Assembly: GCA_902729315.2 (NCBI GenBank)
Contig: LR746274.1
Coordinates: 4,677,037 to 4,741,036 of the forward strand
Length of the DNA: 64,000 nt
From: Spirodela intermedia
Lineage: Eukaryota; Streptophyta; Magnoliopsida; Alismatales; Araceae
Direction of reading: 5' to 3'
The notes beneath the pieces were generated by a model. The model worked only from the letters and a program-made list of their open reading frames with translations. It was not told the DNA's origin and made no database searches. Position 1 is the first letter of the stretch, and each line of letters starts with the position of its first letter. The position numbers were made by a program, and so were the translations under genes. Below, piece after piece: positions 61,562-64,000 of the stretch.

Positions 61562-63229
61562 GACATGTTAGGTTTAGTGTGGCTAAGTGAGGTACCAAGA
61601 GGGGGGTGAATTAGTGTTTTGTGTGTCGACACACATTTCAACTCAATCTATAAAGTATGCACTTATAATTTTTCTCTAAGTCACATGAGTATTCTAGTTT
61701 CTTTCTCTCCCACTCTCAATGATGGTAGACACATATTTTATACTAGTTCATCTTTCTTGAGCTATGTTTAGTACTAGAGGATCTCCCTTCAGGATTTTCA
61801 CAATTGTTTAACAAAAATATCACTAGCTCAACTTTTTCAACACAATTGTCAATCTCCACATAAATCTCACCCCTTATGAGTTAGTTTTAACTCATAGCAC
61901 CATGTGCTTAACTTAGGGTAAAGTTTTTCTCAAAGAATAACATCTTTCACAAACAAAATCTAGCTCACAATACCTTGTGCCTTAACTTTACACTTTCCTC
62001 ACCACCCAAGTTACCTTAGGGCTTAGTGGAGAAAGATAACCTTACTCTTCATCATATAATATCCTTGATATTGTGTCTAGAGATACTCAACTAATCAATA
62101 GGCATACTTGTCTTCAAAGTCAAGTTAACATATTATCATTGAACTTATCATTTAGTCTATGAATTTTGATGATGTGTTACCATCTAGAGTGTGATAAGTT
62201 TTGAGTTCAAGCCTTGCTTCAGTCACTAATCATATACTTTTGTGTTGAATATCTCAATCAATTTTTGACTTGTTATAGTGCTCTGAATTCAAATTGCACC
62301 CATACTTTATTGAATAATTAGGCTATCATTTTTCTCATTTCCACTATGGTTGCTTCTTGAGCTCAAATCTCATATCTACCATAATATGTCTTTGATATTT
62401 TAAACATTTGTTATACTAACATTATATTCTTCATATTATTCAGGTGTTGGATTTGAATCTCGTTGATGACTTTGATTTTTCAAAATATACATGAAACTTC
62501 GTCACATGTATTAACCCTTGTCATGATGTGCATATATTCAGAGAGTATTGGGCTGCATTACTTCAATATAAAAGAGTGTCTTAAGGGCATGAGTATTGAA
62601 TTCGATGTTAGCCATAGATTGCACAGAGCATCATCAAAGTATATGATTTGAATGTTTATCAATTAAACTTATCTCACAATGAAAAATAATCATCATGCAT
62701 ATGGATGACTTATGTTTTAGACTCATCAAAGAATAATTTATAAATTAGTTTTCTTACTAAATGTATTTAAACATTCTCTATGTGTCAACACTGAGGGCAT
62801 CCACAAACCCCATACAAATGATATGTGTGGTGACCTGAAAAGTGTCATGGTGCACTTAGTCAATGAGCACTAATAATATGTTAAATATTGAGTGAGGTGT
62901 GGTGCACTAACATCTAGGTGAAGGTCATTAGAAGTATGGCTTCTATTATATAGATACATAGATTTGAGAGTCTATCATGTAAGGGAAAGCTAAGCCCATA
63001 AGGTAGTTATATTTAGGTGGTAGAATAGTGGAATTAAGGTGGAGTCTTTGAAAGTTGATGTAGGTCAAAGGAATTAGATTGAACCACTTTCAAATTTTAT
63101 TGCACACAATCTCTTATTAATTTATTTTATATCTATATATTAATATCAAGATATAATTGATATTTAATTTATAAAATAAAATAAAAGAGATTTTATTATA
63201 CTTAATTAAATAGAAATTTAAAAATTATT
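61562..63229. other. Spacer with SIRE-type LTR relics
   Basis: AAGAGGGGGGTGAATTAG near 61591 is the inverse of the AATTCACCCCCC motif near 23490, which suggests a minus-strand relic of a SIRE-type LTR. The rest shows no gene. Confidence 0.35.
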
Positions 63230-64000
63230 TCATCCCCCCTCTTAAATTATCTAGTAATAGTGGAACCAATAATTAGTATTAGAGCTAAACTCAAATCATA
63301 GGAAGTAACTACCATTGAGGAATGACTAGTGTTTCAACAAGTGAATGGGTTGAACATCATTACAAATATATACTCTTATGTTTGATGGAAACAATTGTAG
63401 ATATTGGAAAATCCATATGAGTATTTATTAAAGCTTTTGATCATAATTCTTGGAGTGTAATAAAAAATTACCAATGTACAGATGATTTTTGATGTGAATT
63501 TATTTCCATTCATGACAAGGTCATTAGCTTGTTGCATTCTGCTCTAGATATAAATGATTGAAGTGCATTTCAAGTTATAGTACAATAAAAAAATATAGAA
63601 AACTTGAGAGCATATATGAAAAAATTCCAACAAGGATACTGTCTAATCTAAAATGACCAAAATTTGTGTCTTACATGTAGATCAATGAGGTACATCCCAT
63701 TTTTTGTGTCCTTTGGATGCAGTTGAAGAATTATTGCTTGTATATAAAAGGTTATCTATTTCCAAACAGTATGGTACATTGACCAATTGATAATAGCCCA
63801 TTTTAATAAAGCCATCAGTTACCTCCATTCTCCCATGAATATATTGAATCCTCCTTAATTGAGTAGATCTAGTCAAGATCCATGCTTACTGCAGAACTTC
63901 AGTTATCTTGGTGATTTTTAGGTTTGGCCTATATCCAATCCTTTCTCTCAGCATTCTATCTGATCGAAAAAAATTGTCAAGACATTGAAAATGGGGCAAG
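63230..64000 (+). mobile_element. Ty1/copia 5' end: LTR tail, PBS and gag (3' partial)
   Basis: A C-rich LTR tail (CATCCCCCCTCTTAAATTA, about 63231) is followed by a primer-binding-site-like TAGTATTAGAGCTAAACTC (about 63277) and a gag start (TSVSTSEWVEHHYKYI, then LMFDGNNCRYWKIHM after a frameshift). The last block matches the F.G.NY..WK.RM motif of copia gag. Later blocks (SALDINDWSAFQVIV) fit the UBN2 region. Frameshifts and stops show decay. The element continues past the window end. Confidence 0.6.

Overview
The window is nuclear DNA from a flowering plant. It holds multi-exon genes with GT..AG introns, a plastid MEP-pathway gene, an auxin response factor, an amino acid permease and a GDSL esterase. 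These are separated by long AT-rich stretches full of decayed Ty1/copia and Ty3/gypsy elements. The GDSL and permease exons are very GC-rich while the flanking DNA is very AT-rich, which suggests a monocot; this is an inference from composition only. No bacterial features, rRNA, tRNA or CRISPR array were seen.

Layout. 1-6933 (+): ispD, the plastid CDP-ME synthase, with only its first codons outside the window. 7-10.3 kb: decayed retroelement sequence. 10.4-13.5 kb: a TATA-bearing region with a possible small peptide gene, then two tandem glycine-rich secreted-protein loci, the second broken by two in-frame TGA codons. 13.5-29.6 kb: repeats, including a SIRE-like copia remnant, a solo LTR of a 1.6-1.9 kb family and a pair of LTRs of another family in inverted orientation. 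30.2-31.7 kb (+): GDSL esterase/lipase, five exons. 35.3-40.2 kb (+): an ARF1-clade auxin response factor, 14 coding exons, 673 aa. 40.7-42.9 kb (-): a 185-aa DUF2062 membrane protein convergent with ARF. 45.4-47.2 kb (-): a housekeeping-type promoter (telo-box and site II motifs) with an unidentified transcript. 48.7-50.5 kb (+): an AAP-type amino acid permease, six exons, 464 aa. 50.5-64 kb: repeats, including a chromovirus-like gypsy remnant, a second solo LTR and the 5' part of another copia element that runs off the window end.

The genes are ordinary single-copy plant genes and do not form a functional cluster. The most informative unusual features are the glycine-rich tandem pair, the two solo LTRs with perfect 5-bp target duplications and different degrees of C-to-T decay, the inverted LTR pair, and the strong housekeeping promoter for which no protein could be recognised. 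Exon coordinates below were derived by hand from splice motifs, frame continuity and remembered family conservation, without alignment software.
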